Source: Thermoguttaceae bacterium | Lineage (GTDB): Bacteria; Planctomycetota; Planctomycetia; Pirellulales; Thermoguttaceae | NCBI GenBank assembly: GCA_017937485.1 | Contig: JAGBDN010000069.1 | Location: forward strand, 50,023 to 114,022 | Direction of reading: 5' to 3' | Length of the DNA stretch: 64,000 bases | Shown here: piece by piece, positions 43,732 through 52,991 of the stretch | Numbering within the stretch: position 1 is the stretch's first letter | Layout: the number at the start of each line of letters is the position of its first letter | Notes under the pieces: model-generated | What the model saw: only the letters and a program-made list of their open reading frames with translations | What the model was told of the DNA's origin: nothing | Databases searched by the model: none | Made by a program: the position numbers and the translations under genes

Positions 43732-45864
43732 GTGTTGTCGCAAGAACGTTTCGCCAATATCGACCGTATGTTCAATCCGAAGTCCGTCGCCGTCGTCGGC
43801 GCTTCGGCGAAAAAAGGCGTCGTCGGTAACGACGTCCTCCTCAACCTGATCAAAGACTTCAAAGGCGCCATTTACCCGGTCAACCCGAAGGGCGGCGAAA
43901 TCGAAGGTTTGACGGCGTATACCTCGCTCGCGGAAGTTCCGGGCGAAGTCGATTTGGTCGTCGTTCTCGTCAACGCGAAATTCGTCCCGGGCGTCGTCGA
44001 CGACGCGATCGCCAAAAAAGCGAAGGCGATGGTCATTATTTCGGCCGGTTTCAAAGAAACGAGCCACGAAGGCGCCGAAATCGAAAAAGCGATGGCCGCC
44101 AAAGCGCGCGAAGCCGGGATTCCGCTCGTCGGCCCGAACTGCCTCGGCGTCATCAACGCGGAATGCGGCTTGAACGCCAGCTTCGCGTCGAAAATTTGCA
44201 ACGAAGGCTCGCTCGCGTTCATTTCGCAATCGGGCGCGCTCTGCACCTCCGTTCTCGACTTCGCCGAAGCTCGCCAAATGGGTTTCAGCAAGTTTGTGTC
44301 GTTCGGCAACAAGTCGGACGTCAACGAAACGGAACTCCTCGAATACCTCGCCGACGACCCGAAAACGAAGGCGATCGCGATGTATCTCGAAGATATCGCG
44401 GACGGCGAAGGCTTCATTAAAATCGCGTCGAAAATCTTCTGGGAAAAGGGCAAAGTTATCCTTTGCTTGAAATCCGGGCGCAGCGCCGAAGGCGCGAAAG
44501 CGGTCAGCAGCCACACCGGTTCGCTCGCCGGTTCGGACGCCGTTTACGACGCCATTTTCACGCAATCGGGCGTCCAACGCGTCGACACGATCTCCGAACT
44601 TTTCGACCGCGCCGCGCTCTACACGACGCAACCGGCGCCGCAAGGCAAACGCCTCGCCATCATCACGAACGCCGGCGGCCCCGGCATTATGGCGACCGAC
44701 GCCGCCGTTAAAAACGGTCTGAAACTCGCCGAAATTTCGGAAGAAACGAAAGCGAAACTCCGCGAAGTCATGCCGGCCGCCGCGTCGCTGCGCAACCCGG
44801 TCGACGTCCTCGGCGACGCGCACAGCGACCGTTACGAAATCGCGACGAAACTCGTGATGGCCGACCCGAACGTCGACATCGGGCTCGTCGTCTTGACGCC
44901 GCAATCGATGACCGACACCGACGTCATCGGCGCGCAAATTCCGGAAGCGGTCAAAGACTGCGGCAAACCGGTCGTCTGCGCGTTTATGGGCGCCGCCGAC
45001 GTCAAAGAAGGCGTCGATATTCTCGTTTCGAAGGGCGTTCCGAACTACTCCTTCCCGGAAGACGCCGTCGCCGCGCTCGGCGCTTACGTCCGTTTGACCG
45101 AGTTCCGCGCGCTCGAAGGCCGCGAATACCTCTCGTCCGCCGACTGCGACCTCGAAAAAGCGAAAGCCATCGTCGCCGATTACCTTAAAGACGCCGACGA
45201 AAAATACCTGACGCAAGCCGACTGCCGCGACCTCTTCGCTTGCTACAACCTCCCGCTTCTCGCGAGCGGAATCGCGACGAGCGCCGACGAAGCCGCCGAA
45301 ATCGTTTCGAAGATCGGCGCGAAAGTCGTTATGAAGGTGATGTCCGCCGACGTCAAACACAAGTTCGACGCGGGCGGGGTCATCCTGAACGTCGACGGCC
45401 CGGAAGCCGCTCGCGCCGCTTACGCTCAAATTTACGCGAACGTCGAAAAGAACGTTCCGGGCGCGAAAATCGACGCGATTTTGATCGAACAAATGGCCGA
45501 AAAGGGCGTCGAAGTCATTTTGGGTTGCAACCGCGACGCGAAATTCGGCCCGCTCGTCATGATCGGGCACGGCGGCACCTACGCCGAACTTTGGAAGGAC
45601 GTCGCGTTCCGTCTCGCGCCGATGCAAAAGGTTTCGGCCGAACGTATGGTTCGCCAAATCAAGACGTTCAAGATGCTCGACGGTTTCCGCGGCGCTCCGA
45701 AGTGCGACGTCGCCGCGTTGGAAGAAACGCTCCTGCGCTTCTCGACGATGCTCGTCAACCACCCGGAAATCGCCGAATGCGATATCAACCCGTTGATCGT
45801 TCACGTCGACGGCAAAGGTTGCTCGGTCGCCGACAGCCGCATTATGCTGCGTCGCGTTAAATAG
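43732..45864 (+). CDS. Acetate-CoA ligase (ADP-forming), fused alpha-beta form
   Basis: A 710-residue NDP-forming acyl-CoA synthetase. The CoA-binding Rossmann part is at the start (NPKSVAVVGASAKKGVVGND), then the succinyl-CoA-ligase-like domain (GPNCLGVIN, FISQSGALCTSVLDFA) with the phosphorylated His261 in AVSSHTGSLAGSD, and a C-terminal ATP-grasp domain (VMKVMSADVKHKFDAGGV, EVILGCNRDAKFGPLVMIGHGG, ECDINPLIVH). It converts acetyl-CoA, ADP and phosphate to acetate and ATP, saving energy in fermentation. GTG at 43732 has AAAGGG seven bases upstream; TTG at 43735 is an alternative. Codon use is C-ending and resembles the isomerases. It supports an anaerobic lifestyle. Other acyl-CoA substrates are possible. 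Confidence 0.92.
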   Translation: MLSQERFANIDRMFNPKSVAVVGASAKKGVVGNDVLLNLIKDFKGAIYPVNPKGGEIEGLTAYTSLAEVPGEVDLVVVLVNAKFVPGVVDDAIAKKAKAMVIISAGFKETSHEGAEIEKAMAAKAREAGIPLVGPNCLGVINAECGLNASFASKICNEGSLAFISQSGALCTSVLDFAEARQMGFSKFVSFGNKSDVNETELLEYLADDPKTKAIAMYLEDIADGEGFIKIASKIFWEKGKVILCLKSGRSAEGAKAVSSHTGSLAGSDAVYDAIFTQSGVQRVDTISELFDRAALYTTQPAPQGKRLAIITNAGGPGIMATDAAVKNGLKLAEISEETKAKLREVMPAAASLRNPVDVLGDAHSDRYEIATKLVMADPNVDIGLVVLTPQSMTDTDVIGAQIPEAVKDCGKPVVCAFMGAADVKEGVDILVSKGVPNYSFPEDAVAALGAYVRLTEFRALEGREYLSSADCDLEKAKAIVADYLKDADEKYLTQADCRDLFACYNLPLLASGIATSADEAAEIVSKIGAKVVMKVMSADVKHKFDAGGVILNVDGPEAARAAYAQIYANVEKNVPGAKIDAILIEQMAEKGVEVILGCNRDAKFGPLVMIGHGGTYAELWKDVAFRLAPMQKVSAERMVRQIKTFKMLDGFRGAPKCDVAALEETLLRFSTMLVNHPEIAECDINPLIVHVDGKGCSVADSRIMLRRVK

Positions 45865-46168
45865 TTCGCCGAGAACCGTTTGACGACGAAACGTCAAGAG
45901 CGCGAACGGCCTCGCTCGACGAAAAGTCGAGCGCGGCGCGTTGGCGTTCCGAGGGCGTTTTGCGTCGTCGAACCGAAGGAACGTCGCGGAAACGCGGCGT
46001 TTCTTTTTCTTCCTCCGGCGTTAGGGCGGCGGCGTTTCGGAAAGAACGGCGCGTCGCGCAAAATTTTAACGGACGCGGAAGCGGTTGCGTCGCAACGGTT
46101 GGCGCGCCGAAACGAACGGAGGAACGCCGAAAATTTTCGGAGAATCTTTTCGATTCTCGATTTTTGCG
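45865..46168 (+). other. Intergenic region between the acetate-CoA ligase and clpP genes
   Basis: It holds small hairpins soon after the stop codon, including GCTCGAC/GTCGAGC around GAAAA at 45913-45931, without T-runs. Overlapping ORFs of 75-97 codons are compositional. No gene is supported. Confidence 0.4.
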
Positions 46169-46174
46169 TATAAT
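46169..46174 (+). promoter_or_regulatory. -10 box of the clpP operon
   Basis: TATAAT with a weak -35 (TTTTCG at 46147-46152, 16-bp spacer). Predicted start near 46181, leader of about 127 bases. Confidence 0.55.
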
Positions 46175-46307
46175 AGGTGAAACGAGCGACGTATATTAAT
46201 CAAGCGGCGAGCGCGGCGCGTCGAACGGCCTTGGCGTCGAGGGCGGGCGAATCGCTCGGAGGAATTTTTTCGCTCTTTTCCCACATTCAGCAACGATTAG
46301 GACGACA

Positions 46308-46931
46308 ATGTCTTACGAACAACGTTTTCACTTCGCGGAGCCGATGGCGGCCGGGTATCAAGATTATCAGCGTCAACGCAATATGACGCTCGGCGACCTC
46401 TTGCTGGACAATCGCGTCGTTTTTTTGCAGGGCGAAATCACGAACGCGAGCGCCAACGAGCTGGTGATGAAGCTGCTTTATCTGCAGAGCGCGAATCGTC
46501 GCAAAGACATTAACTTTTATATCAACTCGCCCGGCGGAAGCGTTTCCGCGACGTTGGCGATTTTGGACACGATGAATATTTTGTCTTGCCCGGTCGCGAC
46601 GTACTGCGTCGGTTTGGCGGCCAGCGGCGGCGCGATTTTGCTCGCCGGCGGGACGAAAGGAAAACGTTACGCGCTTCCGCACTCGAAGGTGATGATTCAC
46701 CAACCTTGGGGCGGCGTCGGCGGACAAGTTTCCGACATCGAAATCCAAGCGAAGGAAATTCTCAAAGATCGCGAAACGCTGAATAAGATTTTGGCCGACT
46801 GCACCGGCAAACCGATCGAGCAAATCGCGAAAGACGTCGACCGCGACTTCTACCTCGACGCCGAAGAAGCGAAGGAATACGGCCTCGTCGACAATATTTT
46901 GACGAAAACGGAAGTTCCGAGCGACAAATAA
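46308..46931 (+). CDS. clpP: ATP-dependent Clp protease proteolytic subunit, paralogue 1
   Basis: A 207-residue ClpP-family subunit. The triad is present: Ser106 in GLAASGGAILLAGG, His131 in KVMIHQPWGG and Asp176 in the AKDVDRDFYL segment. The nucleophile motif reads AASGG instead of the usual AASMG, a difference also seen in some ClpP1/ClpR-like paralogues. The handle helix region ([20 protein letters not shown]) is standard. The N-terminus has about 20 extra residues. AGGA lies five bases before the ATG. The second clpP starts 77 bases later, so they form an operon and probably a mixed tetradecamer that degrades proteins fed by ClpX or ClpA; no Clp ATPase gene is in the window. Confidence 0.93.
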   Translation: MSYEQRFHFAEPMAAGYQDYQRQRNMTLGDLLLDNRVVFLQGEITNASANELVMKLLYLQSANRRKDINFYINSPGGSVSATLAILDTMNILSCPVATYCVGLAASGGAILLAGGTKGKRYALPHSKVMIHQPWGGVGGQVSDIEIQAKEILKDRETLNKILADCTGKPIEQIAKDVDRDFYLDAEEAKEYGLVDNILTKTEVPSDK

Positions 46932-47008
46932 AAGGCGCGCGGCGAAACTTTTCGACGCGAAAAACGAATATTGGCGCGTTGGCGCTTTGAAATATAAGGA
47001 ACGTTAAA

Positions 47009-47605
47009 TTGACATTAATCCCTTACGTCGTTGAGAAAAACGGTCGCGAAGAGCGGGCGATGGACGTTTACAGCCGTCTGCTGAAAGACCGCATCGTCTT
47101 TTTGGGCTCGCAAGTGAACGACGCGGTCGCGAATTCGATCGTCGCGCAACTCCTTTTCTTGCAATCGGAAGACCCGGAAGCGGATATTCATTTGTACATT
47201 AATTCGCCGGGCGGCAGCGTTACCGCCGGGCTCGCGATTTACGACACGATGCAATATATTAGTTGCGACGTCGCGACTTACTGCATCGGCCAATGCGCGT
47301 CGATGGGCGCCGTCCTGTTGACCGCGGGCGCCGCCGGGAAACGGTTCGCGCTCCCGAATTCCCGCGTGATGATTCACCAACCGTTGGCCGGAATGGAAGG
47401 CACCGCCGAGGAAATACTCATTCACGCGAAAGAATTCCGCTTGATTAAAGAGAAATTGAACGGGATTCTCTGCAAACACGCCGGACGTTCGCTCGACGAA
47501 ATCGAACGCGACACCGATCGCGACAACTTTATGTCGGCGGAAGAAGCGAAAAAATACGGCCTTATCGACGAAGTTGTCGAAAGTATGACGCCGAAAAAGC
47601 AATAA
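47009..47605 (+). CDS. clpP: ATP-dependent Clp protease proteolytic subunit, paralogue 2
   Basis: A 198-residue ClpP with the canonical motif set: Ser98 in [14 protein letters not shown], His123 in [13 protein letters not shown] and the Asp in [15 protein letters not shown]. It starts [20 protein letters not shown], the usual N-terminal loop and first strand that dock onto ClpX. TTG at 47009 is taken as the start because AAGGA lies eight bases upstream and the next Met is inside the fold. It is the more conserved of the two and probably the main active subunit. A strong terminator follows. Confidence 0.95.
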   Translation: MTLIPYVVEKNGREERAMDVYSRLLKDRIVFLGSQVNDAVANSIVAQLLFLQSEDPEADIHLYINSPGGSVTAGLAIYDTMQYISCDVATYCIGQCASMGAVLLTAGAAGKRFALPNSRVMIHQPLAGMEGTAEEILIHAKEFRLIKEKLNGILCKHAGRSLDEIERDTDRDNFMSAEEAKKYGLIDEVVESMTPKKQ

Positions 47606-47636
47606 CGTCGCGAAAATTAAATAACGGCGTTTGAAA

Positions 47637-47668
47637 AAACGGCGCGTCTTCTGGACGCGTCGTTTTTT
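47637..47668 (+). terminator. Intrinsic terminator of the clpP operon
   Basis: A 12-bp stem, AAACGGCGCGTC with GACGCGTCGTTT (one G-U pair), loop TTCTG, then six Ts. Confidence 0.92.
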
Positions 47669-47926
47669 CGTTTCTTGCGCGGCGCGGCGGAGAAGACAAG
47701 CGCGTCGACGGCGTAAAACGGCGATATTGCGCAAAATAGTGAAAATAAAACGCGAAAAGAAGGAGGCGAAACGGAATTTTTTAACGAAATTGTCGTTGAA
47801 ACAAACGCGGAAATTTGTTAAACTCCGCCCAAATTGTCGGAGCGCGTCGCGTTCCGTCGGCGTTTGCGTCGAACGGAGCCGAGCGGCGGGCGAAAACGAC
47901 GGAATTTTGGGAAGGAATATCGAACG
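47669..47926 (+). other. Short intergenic region before the lipoprotein gene
   Basis: The region between the clpP terminator and the lipoprotein gene; the in-frame extension of the latter into this space (from 47834) is Arg-rich and lacks a start signal. No clear promoter pair was found. Confidence 0.3.
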
Positions 47927-48643
47927 ATGAAGTTCTTTTTTTGCGCGGGAACACAAACGCCGTCGCGTTTTAACGGCGAGTCGAAGCGCTTGCGTTGGCA
48001 AGGCGCGTTGAGCGTCGCGTTGGCGGCGCTTTGCGTCGTCGGTTGCGTCGGGCGCAAGCAGTACGCGATCAACGAAGCGATTCTTATTAGCGAACGGCGG
48101 CAGTTGGAAGACGAGATTTATCGGCTTCAGTTTGAACTCCGCGACGCGCTCGAAGAGAACGAGCGTTTGCGTCGAGAGTTGGGCGGCGACGCGTCCGGCG
48201 CGAACTCGCCGGCCTCCCGAACGCGAGCGCGGGCGAACGCGAACGACGCGTTTTTCCCGGGGCTCGACGCGACGCAAACGCGACGGCGACCGACCGGCGG
48301 CGTTCAAAAAATTCAAACGACTTCGGCGACCGCCGCGCAACCCGCCGCGCCGACGAGCGTTCCGCAAAGAGCCGAATCCGCGCCCGCGACCGGCGAAGCG
48401 GTCGAAACGCTCCCCGATTACGTGCCGATTCCGGTTACGTCGACGCGTTCCGCTCAAATGACGAACGGCGTTCAAACCGCGCAAAACGTCGGAAAAACCT
48501 TCGGCGTTCGCCGCGTCGCGCCTGTCGCCGCCTCGACCGCTCCGAAAGCGAACGCCGGCAACGTCGTTTCTTCCGTTTTTGTCGAAACGCCGTCGAACAA
48601 GGAAAAAACGCAAGACGCCGCTTGGTCGCCGACGGCGCGATAA
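47927..48643 (+). CDS. Predicted lipoprotein with short coiled coil
   Basis: A 238-residue protein. A basic N-terminus and hydrophobic segment (GALSVALAALCVVGC) end in a lipobox-like VVGC near residue 40, then VGRKQ, so the mature protein is probably lipidated in the envelope. A heptad-rich helix follows (RRQLEDEIYRLQFELRDALE and ENERLRREL, about residues 55-90), as in proteins that form short coiled-coil dimers. The rest is Ala/Thr/Pro/Arg-rich and probably disordered. I recognise no named family. GAAGGA lies upstream of the ATG at 47927. An 18-base word of CRISPR spacer 4 matches 48581-48598 in this gene. Confidence 0.65.
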   Translation: MKFFFCAGTQTPSRFNGESKRLRWQGALSVALAALCVVGCVGRKQYAINEAILISERRQLEDEIYRLQFELRDALEENERLRRELGGDASGANSPASRTRARANANDAFFPGLDATQTRRRPTGGVQKIQTTSATAAQPAAPTSVPQRAESAPATGEAVETLPDYVPIPVTSTRSAQMTNGVQTAQNVGKTFGVRRVAPVAASTAPKANAGNVVSSVFVETPSNKEKTQDAAWSPTAR

Positions 48644-48715
48644 CGTCGCGTTGGAAGCGTTCGCTAAAACTCTTAAATTGCCTAAATTCTCTTAAGCGAC
48701 TTGTTTTCGTCTTTT

Positions 48716-48743
48716 ACGTCCGCCTTGGCGGGCGTTTTTTTTT
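48716..48743 (+). terminator. Intrinsic terminator after the lipoprotein gene
   Basis: ACGTCCGC pairs with GCGGGCGT (one G-U) around a CTTG loop and is followed by a run of Ts. Confidence 0.88.
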
Positions 48744-49389
48744 GCGTTAGGACGACGTTCTTTAGATTTGCCAAGTTGCGTATCTTGCCGAAAAACTCGC
48801 TTTGCGCGTTGAAAATGCTTTAGAAACGCTTTATTTTATTAAATAGGGAGAGCGCGTCGGTTGCGTTGATTGGCGAAGATCGAAGGACGGGGAAAAGCGC
48901 GAAAGAGAATAGAGTCGCGTTGATAAAAACGGTTGCGCAAGTTGGGTAGAATAAAGAGTTGGCGTTGTCGCGGTTGAAGAAGTTTTTCCGTTTTTTTTGA
49001 CGAGAATACGAGGAAAAACGGGCGTTTTCTCTTGCCTCGAAGGGCGAAGCCGGGTATGATTCGTTTGTTTCGCGTACTTTGGAAAAGCCGCAAAGCGCGG
49101 AAAATCGACGTATTCGGCGCTCTTGCCGACGCGACTTGGGAAAACCTTGCCGTCGACGCGTTCGGCCCGCTTTTGTTTTTTTAAAAAAGACTTAAAATAA
49201 AAAGAAAACCGATTGATTTCGCGACGGTTGGCAAACGTCGCGGAGTCCTCGACGTTTCGACGCAAACGGTTCGACGCTTGGAAATAGCCTCGTTTAGGCT
49301 CGGCGTCAAAGCCGCGAACGCGACGCGACGTCGGAATGGGCGCGACCGACGGTCGGAAGCGCCGACGCCCTACTAGGAACGTAATATCG
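48744..49389 (+). other. Gene-free, partly AT-rich region
   Basis: About 640 bases without a supported gene. A 220-codon leftward ORF overlaps the start of the RND gene antisense and has no coding signal. A TAGAAT at about 48946 may be a -10 box but is over 400 bases from the next gene. Confidence 0.4.
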
Positions 49390-52300
49390 ATGAAAAAAGA
49401 TTTTTTTAAAGAATACGGTTTTCGGATCGTGTTTGTCGTCGTTTTCCTCCTGTCTTTTGTTTGGATGGGAACGAAACAGACGCTATTGAGCAACTCGAAC
49501 TCGGTCGAAGAATGGCTCCCTCCGGGCTATAACGAAACGCGGGACTATCAATGGTATTTGAATCTCTTCCCGTTCGAAAGTTACGTCGTCGTTAGTTGGG
49601 AAGGTTGCGAAATCGGGGACGACCGCATCGAACTTTTCGCGCAAAAGTTGGTGCCGGCGCAAACGATCGACAACTTCTCGCTCGCGCCGCCGACCGCCGA
49701 TTTTAAGGCCGACCTTGAAGTCGCGGAAACGCCCGACGAAGCGAAGGAAGCGTTGCGCGAACTCGTCGGAGGCGAAAAGAACGTTTCGACCGAAGCGCTC
49801 GTCGACGCGTCCGGCGCCGATCTGCCGGAAACGACGGAAGAAAAAGTCGTCGCAAACGAGAATTATTTTAAGTCGGTGATGACCGGCCCGCGTTTGGCGC
49901 GTCTTTTGCGAGACACTTATCTGAAAATGCCGCAATATTCTCGCGTCGCGAACGACCCGGAAGCGTTGGCGCAACTCGACGCGCAAATCTGCGACCGGCT
50001 GAAAGGGACGCTCGTCGGCCCGGACGGCAAAAGCGCCGCGATGATTATCACTTTGAATAAAGGGCGACGCGACGGTAAAAGTTTGAAAGTCGTTCTTGAA
50101 AAGATTCGGCGGCTTTCGGTCGAATCGGGCCTGCCGGACACGACCGAAGTCAAATCCGGCTCCGTCGCGCGTCAAATGGTCAAAAACTTTGTCGGGGTGG
50201 TCGACGAAATGATTCACGGGCGCACGGTGCGGATGGACGGCGCGATTTTGGGCGGCCCGCCGGTCGACAACGTCGCGCTCGACGTCGAAGGTTCGCGCAC
50301 CTTGATTCGTTTGGCCGGGATTTGCGCGATCGTCGGCGTTTCGATCGCGTTCGCGTGCTTGCGCAGCATTCGGTTGACGATGTTCGTCTTTTGGATTTCG
50401 GCGTTGTCGGCGGGCGTCGCGTTGGCGCTCGTTTCGTTGACCGGCGGCACGTGCGACTCGATTTTGTTGAGTATGCCCGCGCTCGTGTACGTCTTGGGGA
50501 TGTCCGGCGCCGTTCACTTGATCAACTATTATCACGACGCGATTCGCGAAGGCGGACTCGACGGCGCGACGGAGCGGGCGGTGCGACACGCGTTCACGCC
50601 GTGCTTTTTCGCGCAGTTGACGACCGCGCTCGGGTTGGGCTCGCTCTTTGCGGGGCGTCTCGTGCCGATCACGAAGTTCGGGTTTTACTCGGCGGTCGGC
50701 GTTTTGCTGACGCTGGTGCTTTTGTTCCTTTACTTGCCGGCGTTGCTTTATTTTTATCCGTCGAAGAAATTCGCGGCGCAACACGGCGGGAAGGGCGTCA
50801 AAATCGGCGACTCGTTCTTCCGCAAGTTTTGGGACGCGATCGGCGGTTTTATCGTTCGCAACAACTGGCTCGTCATCGGCGCCTGCGCGGCGTTGATGAT
50901 TTTCCTCGGGAGCCATTTGCCGCATATTAAAACGTCTGTCAAGATGATGAGTTTCTTCTCGGACGACGCGGAGATTATCAAGCATTACGAATGGCTCGAA
51001 GAAAAACTCGGCCCGTTGGTGCCGATGGAAGTAACGATTTGTTTCGATAACGAAAAAATGAATCGTTATTCGTTCGGGACGGCGGAACGGCTTTCGCTGA
51101 TCGACTCGTTGAGCGAAAAGTTGAAGACGGAGCTTAAAGACGACGTCGGCGGAACGCTCTCGGTCGCGCTCTTTGCGCCGAAGGTCGACGCGTCGCGCGG
51201 CGGGGTCGTCGGGCGAACGACGTCGGCGGTCGTCGGAAAAGCGATCGACGACGCTCGCGACGAACTGCGCGACTATCTTGCGATCGAAGGAAATCCGACG
51301 CTCGACGAGTTGACCGCCTTCCTCGAAGAACGGGCGACCGCCGAACAAAAAGCGTTCGCCGAACGCGCGACCGAGTTCGAAACGACGTTGCGCGAAACAG
51401 CAGGCGACGACGCGACGTTGGACGACGCGTTGGCGGCGTTGGAAACGGCGAACGAAAACGACGCCGAAATCGAGGAACGCTTCGCGCCGTTTGTCGCGCG
51501 GTTGCAAGGTTGGGCCGCCGAGCGGCGCGCGAACGAAACGCTCGTCGCCGAACTCGACGCGTTGAAGAATTGGCGCGAGTATTTGGAAGAGCAAGGCGTC
51601 GTCGATTTGCAAACGCTCTTGACGGCGACCGGAGCCGACCGCTCCTTGCGAAAAATGACGCCGGAGGAACAAACCGCGTTGCGCGACGGCGCGAAGCGTT
51701 GGCAAAACGAACGCGGCGTCGAAGTTTGGCGTATCAGCGTGCGCGTTTGGTCGCTGAAAAAAGACATCGACTATTCGGCGTTCATCGACAACGTGAAGAG
51801 CGTCGTCGAGCCGACGTTGGCGGAAACGTCGTTGACGTTGACCGAAGGAGAAAACGCCGAAGCGAAAATCGAGGCGGCCCGCGCTTACGTCGCCGCGAAT
51901 TTGCCCGAGGGCGAACCGGAACGCGTTAAGGACGACGAAGTCGCCCGCGACGCGAAGTTTTTGACGCGCGAGTTCGTCTTGCAAGACCTCTCCGACGAGG
52001 AAAAAGCCGACTTGCAAACGTCGATGGGCGCCGATCACGACGCCGACTGGATTTATCCGGCCGGTTTCGCGGCGAAGTACACCGGGATGGTGCCGCTCGT
52101 TTACAAAACGCAACACGAGCTGATCGCCGGGTTGACGTCGAGTTTGGTGATGGCGTTCTTCCTGATCGCGTTCGTTTTCGTCGTTATTTTGCGCAGCGTG
52201 CCGGCCGCTTTGATCGCGATGCTTCCGAACGTTTTCCCGGTCGTCGTCGTGTTTGGGTTTATGGCGTGGGCCGGGATTTTGGTCGACGTCGGGACGATGA

Positions 52301-52707
52301 TGACGGCGTCGGTCGCGCTTGGCGTCGCGGTCGACGACACGATGCACTATTTGACGTGGTTCTCCGAGGGCGTCGCGGCCGGAATGAAACCGAAAGAAGC
52401 GGCGCTGAACGCGTACCGACGGTGCGCGCCGGCGATGACGCAGTCGACGCTGATCGCCGGGCTCGGGCTCTTCTGCTTTGCGGCCAGCACGTTCGTGCCG
52501 ACGCAGCGTTTCGGGATTTTGATGCTCGCGATTCTGTCGACCGCGTTGGTAGGCGACTTGATCTTCCTCCCGGCGCTCTTGACGTGCAAACCGTTCGGGC
52601 GATTTTTCGCGCGCCGCCGCATCGGCGTTCGTCGCGATTTGGACGCGCCGCAAAAGTCGGAAGCGACCGACGGAACGGCGAGCGAACCGGAGGCGGCGAC
52701 CAACTAA
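49390..52707 (+). CDS. RND/MMPL superfamily transporter
   Basis: A 1105-residue membrane protein with the RND layout in two halves. An N-terminal span (FRIVFVVVFLLSFVWMG) is followed by a periplasmic domain, then a five-span block (LAGICAIVGVSIAFACL, VFWISALSAGVALALVSL, SMPALVYVLGMSGAVHLINY, FAQLTTALGLGSLFAGR, VLLTLVLLFLYLPALLY). The second half repeats this around residues 500 and 910-1085. GMSGAVHLINYYHDA and VALGVAVDDTMHYLTWF carry the charged residues of the proton relay. The second periplasmic domain has a long helical Glu/Ala-rich insert at about 630-770. It resembles HAE3/MMPL-type lipid or hopanoid exporters; the substrate is unknown. The ATG at 49390 is preferred over an in-frame ATG at 49336, whose extension is Arg-rich. 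Confidence 0.88.
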   Translation: MKKDFFKEYGFRIVFVVVFLLSFVWMGTKQTLLSNSNSVEEWLPPGYNETRDYQWYLNLFPFESYVVVSWEGCEIGDDRIELFAQKLVPAQTIDNFSLAPPTADFKADLEVAETPDEAKEALRELVGGEKNVSTEALVDASGADLPETTEEKVVANENYFKSVMTGPRLARLLRDTYLKMPQYSRVANDPEALAQLDAQICDRLKGTLVGPDGKSAAMIITLNKGRRDGKSLKVVLEKIRRLSVESGLPDTTEVKSGSVARQMVKNFVGVVDEMIHGRTVRMDGAILGGPPVDNVALDVEGSRTLIRLAGICAIVGVSIAFACLRSIRLTMFVFWISALSAGVALALVSLTGGTCDSILLSMPALVYVLGMSGAVHLINYYHDAIREGGLDGATERAVRHAFTPCFFAQLTTALGLGSLFAGRLVPITKFGFYSAVGVLLTLVLLFLYLPALLYFYPSKKFAAQHGGKGVKIGDSFFRKFWDAIGGFIVRNNWLVIGACAALMIFLGSHLPHIKTSVKMMSFFSDDAEIIKHYEWLEEKLGPLVPMEVTICFDNEKMNRYSFGTAERLSLIDSLSEKLKTELKDDVGGTLSVALFAPKVDASRGGVVGRTTSAVVGKAIDDARDELRDYLAIEGNPTLDELTAFLEERATAEQKAFAERATEFETTLRETAGDDATLDDALAALETANENDAEIEERFAPFVARLQGWAAERRANETLVAELDALKNWREYLEEQGVVDLQTLLTATGADRSLRKMTPEEQTALRDGAKRWQNERGVEVWRISVRVWSLKKDIDYSAFIDNVKSVVEPTLAETSLTLTEGENAEAKIEAARAYVAANLPEGEPERVKDDEVARDAKFLTREFVLQDLSDEEKADLQTSMGADHDADWIYPAGFAAKYTGMVPLVYKTQHELIAGLTSSLVMAFFLIAFVFVVILRSVPAALIAMLPNVFPVVVVFGFMAWAGILVDVGTMMTASVALGVAVDDTMHYLTWFSEGVAAGMKPKEAALNAYRRCAPAMTQSTLIAGLGLFCFAASTFVPTQRFGILMLAILSTALVGDLIFLPALLTCKPFGRFFARRRIGVRRDLDAPQKSEATDGTASEPEAATN

Positions 52708-52737
52708 CGCCGTCGAACCGTCGACTCGTTAACGCGA

Positions 52738-52767
52738 AAAGCCTCTTCGTTGAAAGACGGAGAGGCT
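52738..52767 (+). terminator. Hairpin after the RND transporter gene
   Basis: AAGCCTCT pairs with AGAGGCTT around an inner CGT/ACG stem and a small loop. Only two Ts follow, so termination is probably completed by the hairpin at 52926. Confidence 0.5.
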
Positions 52768-52848
52768 TCGGCGTTTCTTGGCGGCGCGAAGGTTTCGACG
52801 CGAGAAAAGCCCGCGAACGGCGTCAAGGTTGCGTCGGCTTAACGGGCG

Positions 52849-52890
52849 TCTGTTGTCTGTTGTCTGTTGTTTGTTGTCTGTTGTCGGTTG
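52849..52890 (+). repeat. Heptanucleotide tandem repeat, six copies
   Basis: Unit TCTGTTG: copies 1-3 and 5 are exact, copy 4 is TTTGTTG and copy 6 is TCGGTTG. It lies in the intergenic space between the convergent RND and ketosynthase-like genes. A seven-base unit can change length by slippage, but no reading frame crosses it. Confidence 0.9.
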
Positions 52891-52925
52891 AGTTGGAGAA
52901 GCTGGAAGGGCGCGAGAAAGACGCG

Positions 52926-52960
52926 AAAAAGCCCTTTCGCGACGAACGAAAGGGCTTTTT
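52926..52960. terminator. Bidirectional intrinsic terminator
   Basis: AAAAAGCCCTTTCG (52926-52939) pairs perfectly with CGAAAGGGCTTTTT (52947-52960), loop of 7, with T-runs in both directions, between convergent genes. Confidence 0.93.
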
Positions 52961-52991
52961 CAAGGGAAACGAGCGTCGAGCGCGACGTTAA

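Noticed and set aside
48831..49493. 220-codon minus ORF
   Set aside because: Overlaps the start of the RND gene, has no ribosome binding site, and its residues (Arg/Thr/Ser/Phe) reflect the local AT-rich DNA.
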